Part shown: piece by piece, positions 58,972-64,000 of the stretch
Numbering within the stretch: position 1 is the first letter of the stretch
How the letters are laid out: every line of letters begins with the position of its first letter
Origin: Hemibagrus wyckioides
Taxonomy: Eukaryota; Chordata; Actinopteri; Siluriformes; Bagridae
Assembly: GCF_019097595.1 (NCBI RefSeq)
Contig: NC_080728.1
Location: 19,843,501-19,907,500 of the forward strand
Length of the DNA stretch: 64,000 bases
Direction: 5' to 3'
Notes under the pieces: model-generated
Databases searched by the model: none
Told to the model about the DNA's origin: nothing
Seen by the model: only the letters and a program-made list of their open reading frames with translations
Position numbers and translations under genes: made by a program

Positions 58972-61900
58972 GCACTTCAGTATTAAACACCAACATTATA
59001 CATCACACACTAAAATTCACCATCACACACACAAATATTCACCATCAAACACCAACATTATACATCACACACTAAAATTCACCATCACACACAAATATTC
59101 ACCATCAAACACACAAAAATTCACCATCACACACACACTAAAATTCACCATCACACAAACAAATATTCACCATCAAACACCAACATTATACATCACACTA
59201 AAATATTCACCATCAAACACACACATATTCACCATCACACACACACTAAAATTCACCATCACACAAACAAATATTCACCATCACACACCAACATTATACA
59301 TCACACTAAAATATTCACCATCAAACACCAACATTATACATCACACTAAAATATTCACCATCAAACACACACATATTCACCATCACACACACACTAAAAT
59401 TCACCATCACACAAACAAATATTCACCATCACACACCAACATTATACATCACACTAAAATATTCACCATCAAACACCAACATTATACATCACACTAAAAT
59501 ATTCACCATCAAACACACACATATTCACCATCACACACACACTAAAATTCACCATCACACAAACAAATATTCACCATCACACACCAACATTATACATCAC
59601 ACTAAAATATTCACCATCAAACACACACATATTCACCATCACACACACACTAAAATTCACCATCACACAAACAAATATTCACCATCAAACACCAACATTA
59701 TACATCACACACTAAAATTCACCATCACACACACAAATATTCACCATCAAACACCAACATTATACATCACACACTAAAATTCACCATCACACACACAAAT
59801 ATTCACCATCACACACACAAATATTCACTATCACACACACACTAAAATTCACCATCACACAAACAAATATTCACCATCAAACACCAACATTATACATCAC
59901 ACAAATATTCACCATCACACACACCAATATTCACCATCACACACACCAACATTCACCATCAAACACCAACATTCACCATCACACACACCAACCTTCAACA
60001 TCACACACCAACATTCACCATCACACACACACCAACATTCACCATCACACACACACCAACATTCACCATCACACACTAAAATTCACCATCACACACACAC
60101 CAACATTCACCATCACACACCAACATTCACCATCAGACACACCAACATACACCATCAGACACACCAACACACACCAACATTCACCATCAGACACACCAAC
60201 ATTCACCATCAGACACACCAACATACACCAACATTCACCATCACACACACCAACATTCACCATCAGACACACCAACATACACCAACATACACAAACATTC
60301 ACCATCACACACACCAACAGTCACCAACATTCACCATCACACACACCAACATTCACCATCACACACACCAACATTCACCATCACACACCAACATTCACCA
60401 TCACATACACACCAACATTCACCATCATACACCAACATTCACCATCACACACACACCAACATTCACCATCACACACACCAACATTCACCATCACACACCA
60501 ACATTCACCATCACACACACCAACATTCACCATCACACACCAACATTCACCATCACATACACACCAACATTCACCATCATACACCAGCATTCACCATCAC
60601 ACACACACACCAACATTCACCAGCACATTCACAAACATTCACCATCACACACCAAAATTCACCATCACACACACACCAACATTCACCATCACACACACAC
60701 TAACATTCACCATCACACACATCAACATTCACCATCACACACACACCAACATTCACCATCACACACTAAAATTCACCATCACACACACACCAACATTCAC
60801 CATCACACACCAACATTCACCATCAGACACACCAACATACACCATCAGACACACCAACATACACCAACATTCACCATCATACACACCAACATTCACCATC
60901 AGACACACCAACATACACGAACATTCACCAACATACACAAACATTCACCATCACACACACCAACAGTCACCAACATTCACCATCACACACACCAACATTC
61001 ACCATCACACACCAACATTCACCATCACATACACACCAACATTCACCATCATACACCAACATTCACCATCACACACACACCAACATTCACCATCACACAC
61101 ACCAACATTCACCATCACACACCAACATTCACCATCACATACACACCAACATTCACCATCATACACCAACATTCACCATCACACACACACATCAACATTC
61201 ACCATCACACACACACCAACATTCACCATCACACACCAACATTCACCATCACATACACACCAACATTCACCATCATACACCAACATTCACCATCACACAC
61301 ACACCAACATTCACCATCACACACACCAACATTCACCATCACACACACCAACATTCACCATCACACACCAACATTCACCATCACATACACACCAACATTC
61401 ACCATCATACACCAGCATTCACCATCACACACACACACCAACATTCACCAGCACATTCACAAACATTCACCATCACACACCAAAATTCACCATCACACAC
61501 ACACCAACATTCACCATCACACACACACTAACATTCACCATCACACACATCAACATTCACCATCACACACACACCAACATTCACCATCACACACTAAAAT
61601 TCACCATCACACACACACCAACATTCACCATCACACACCAACATTCACCATCAGACACACCAACATTCACCATCAGACACACCAACATACACCAACATTC
61701 ACCATCATACACACCAACATTCACCATCAGACACACCAACATACACGAACATTCACCAACATACACAAACATTCACCATCACACACACCAACAGTCACCA
61801 ACATTCACCATCACACACACCAACATTCACCATCACACACCAACATTCACCATCACATACACACCAACATTCACCATCATACACCAACATTCACCATCAC

Positions 61901-63606
61901 ACACACACCAACATTCACCATCACACACACCAACATTCACCATCACACACCAACATTCACCATCACATACACACCAACATTCACCATCATACACCAACAT
62001 TCACCATCACACACACACATCAACATTCACCATCACACACACACCAACATTCACCATCACACACCAACATTCACCATCACATACACCAACAGTCACCAAC
62101 ATTCACCATCATACACCAACATTCACCATCACACACACACCAACATTCACCATCACACACACCAACATTCACCATCACACACCAACATTCACCATCACAT
62201 ACACACCAACATTCACCATCATACACCAACATTCACCATCACACACACACATCAACATTCACCATCACACACACACCAACATTCACCATCACACACCAAC
62301 ATTCACCATCACACACACCAACAGTCACCAACATTCACCATCACACACACCAACATTCACCATCACACACCAACATTCACCATCACATACACACCAACAT
62401 TCACCATCATACACCAACATTCACCATCACACACACACCAACATTCACCATCACACACACCAACATTCACCATCACACACCAACATTCACCATCACATAC
62501 ACACCAACATTCACCATCATACACCAACATTCACCATCACACACACACATCAACATTCACCATCACACACACACCAACATTCACCAGCACATTCACAAAC
62601 ATTCACAATCACACACCAAAATTCACCATCTCACACACACCAACATTCACCATCACACACACCAACATTCACCATCACACACACACCAACATTCACCATC
62701 ACACACACACACCAACATTCACCATCACTCACACACACCAACATTCACCATCACACACACACACACCAACATTCACCATCACGCACACACCAACATTCAC
62801 CATCACGCACACACCAACATTCACCATCACACACACACACAGACCAACATTCACCATCACGCACACACCAACATTCACCATCACACACACACACACACCA
62901 ACATTCACCATCACACACACCAACATTCACCATCACGCACACACACCAACATTCACCATCAAACACCAACATTCACCATCACACACACCAACATTCACCA
63001 TCACACACCAACATTCACCATCACACACCAACAGTCACCATCATACACCAACATTCACCATCACACACACACCAACATTCACCATCACACACACCAACTT
63101 TCACCATCACACACACCAACATTCACCATCACACACACACCAACATTCACCATCATACACCAACATTCACCATCACACACCCACCAACATTCACCATCAC
63201 ACACACACTAACATTCACCATCACACACACACCAACATTCACCATCACACACACACTAACACTCACCATCACACACACCAACATTCACCATCACACACAC
63301 ACTAACATTCACCATCACACACACACACCAACATTCACCATCACACACACACTAACACTCACCATCACACACACCAACATTCACCATCACACAGACATCA
63401 GCATTCAACATCACACACACACACCAACATTCACCATCACACACATCAACATTCACCATCACTCACACACACCAACATTCACCATCACACACACCAACAT
63501 TCACCATCACACACACACCAACATTCACCATCACACACATCAACATTCACCATCATGCACACCAACATTCACCATCACACACACACCAACATTCACCATC
63601 ACACAC
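58972..63606. repeat. 4.6-kb satellite of acaccaacattcaccatcac type
   Basis: Units of about 17-24 bp built from caacattcaccatcacacac with variable CA length. The left third uses a variant set (aaaatattcaccatcaaaca; attatacatcacac). A higher-order unit of 828 bp is seen from the marker cagcacattcacaaacattc at 60621 and 61449, with a third at about 62585. Confidence 0.95.
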
Positions 63607-64000
63607 TTATTAATTTATTATTATTAAAGGTGAGGAAGAATATGGATGTATTGATTTGAATAATTTAGTGGAGGCTGGTGTTTGTTTTTCGGCTCATCTG
63701 GAGATTATTTCATTCTCAGTACTGAAGTCAGCTGAAGCTTTTCTATTTCGCATCATTACCTTTCAGAGTGACAATTTCTTTACTGTGATCCAGTTAAGAT
63801 GCCAATTAAAGGCTTAATTAGCTTTCAGACAGCTAATTGGTTTGACATTTCACACAGACAGTGAGCGAGGCATTGGCGCTCTCAGAGGACATGAGCTGAA
63901 GTGTTCGAATCAGACGTCAAGTTAGTGTCAGTGTGACAGAAGAGACGGAGAAGAGACTCCTGAACATCACACACAGCTCACACTCTCTACTCACTCCATC

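Larger units (their letters stand above)
55229..64000 (-). other. trhde intron 3 (partial, at least 8.8 kb)
   Basis: It holds GT/tctgcagtg repeats (55390-55570), GT tracts (56968-57008, 57236-57283, 58134-58188, 58320-58408), CT arrays (57600-57780) and the 4.6-kb satellite (58972-63606). No exon encoding the expected YARPDAIRRGSGDYAL region was found. 55700-56460, 56480-56950, 58410-58960 and 63610-64000 look unique, with no gene. Confidence 0.75.

Noticed and set aside
55229..64000. Search for trhde exons 1-3
   Set aside because: No match to the expected N-terminal motifs (PTDARRAFPCFDEP, YARPDAIRRGSGDY) was seen on the minus strand, so they probably lie beyond the window.

Overview
The window is vertebrate nuclear DNA, almost certainly from a teleost fish. 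It has split exons with GT-AG introns, very dense CA/GT, CT and tetranucleotide microsatellites, and fish-type mobile elements (a tRNA-derived SINE, a Tx1-like L1, an L2-type LINE and a Tc1-like fragment). I cannot name the species; an otophysan fish is a guess. No bacterial-style operons, CRISPR arrays or phage genes are present.

The window holds one recognisable protein-coding gene, read from high to low coordinates on the minus strand: the thyrotropin-releasing-hormone-degrading ectoenzyme (trhde, pyroglutamyl-peptidase II, an M1 zinc metallopeptidase). I could place 16 consecutive coding exons between 55228 and 5156. All splice phases agree, and together they give 630 residues plus part of one more codon. 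They run from just before the exopeptidase motif (AAMEN) and the zinc motif (HEICH-x18-E) to the stop codon. By length this is the C-terminal ~60% of the protein. The cytoplasmic tail, membrane anchor and N-terminal domain (exons 1-3 of an assumed 19-exon gene) must lie beyond position 64000.

Layout: 1-5155 is the 3' flank and probable 3' UTR, with AT-rich repeats, a Tc1-like fragment and an octamer array. 5156-9881 holds the compact 3' exons 19-13. 9882-18622 is intron 12, with a dead Tx1-like L1 and a tRNA-Gly-like SINE. 18623-25105 holds exons 12-9. 25106-32474 holds exons 8-6 and a 15-bp minisatellite. 32475-55073 is introns 5 and 4, inflated by three large satellite arrays plus an L2-type LINE remnant; exon 5 lies between them. 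55074-55228 is exon 4. 55229-64000 is intron 3, with a further 4.6-kb array.

The most unusual property is the tandem-repeat load. Five minisatellite or satellite blocks alone cover about 24 kb, all inside introns of one gene. Several are mosaics of two short words with higher-order repeats. GT/CA tracts also sit directly against many splice sites. The long open reading frames in the arrays are by-products of stop-free repeat units, not genes. I found no evidence of a previously undescribed multi-gene system.
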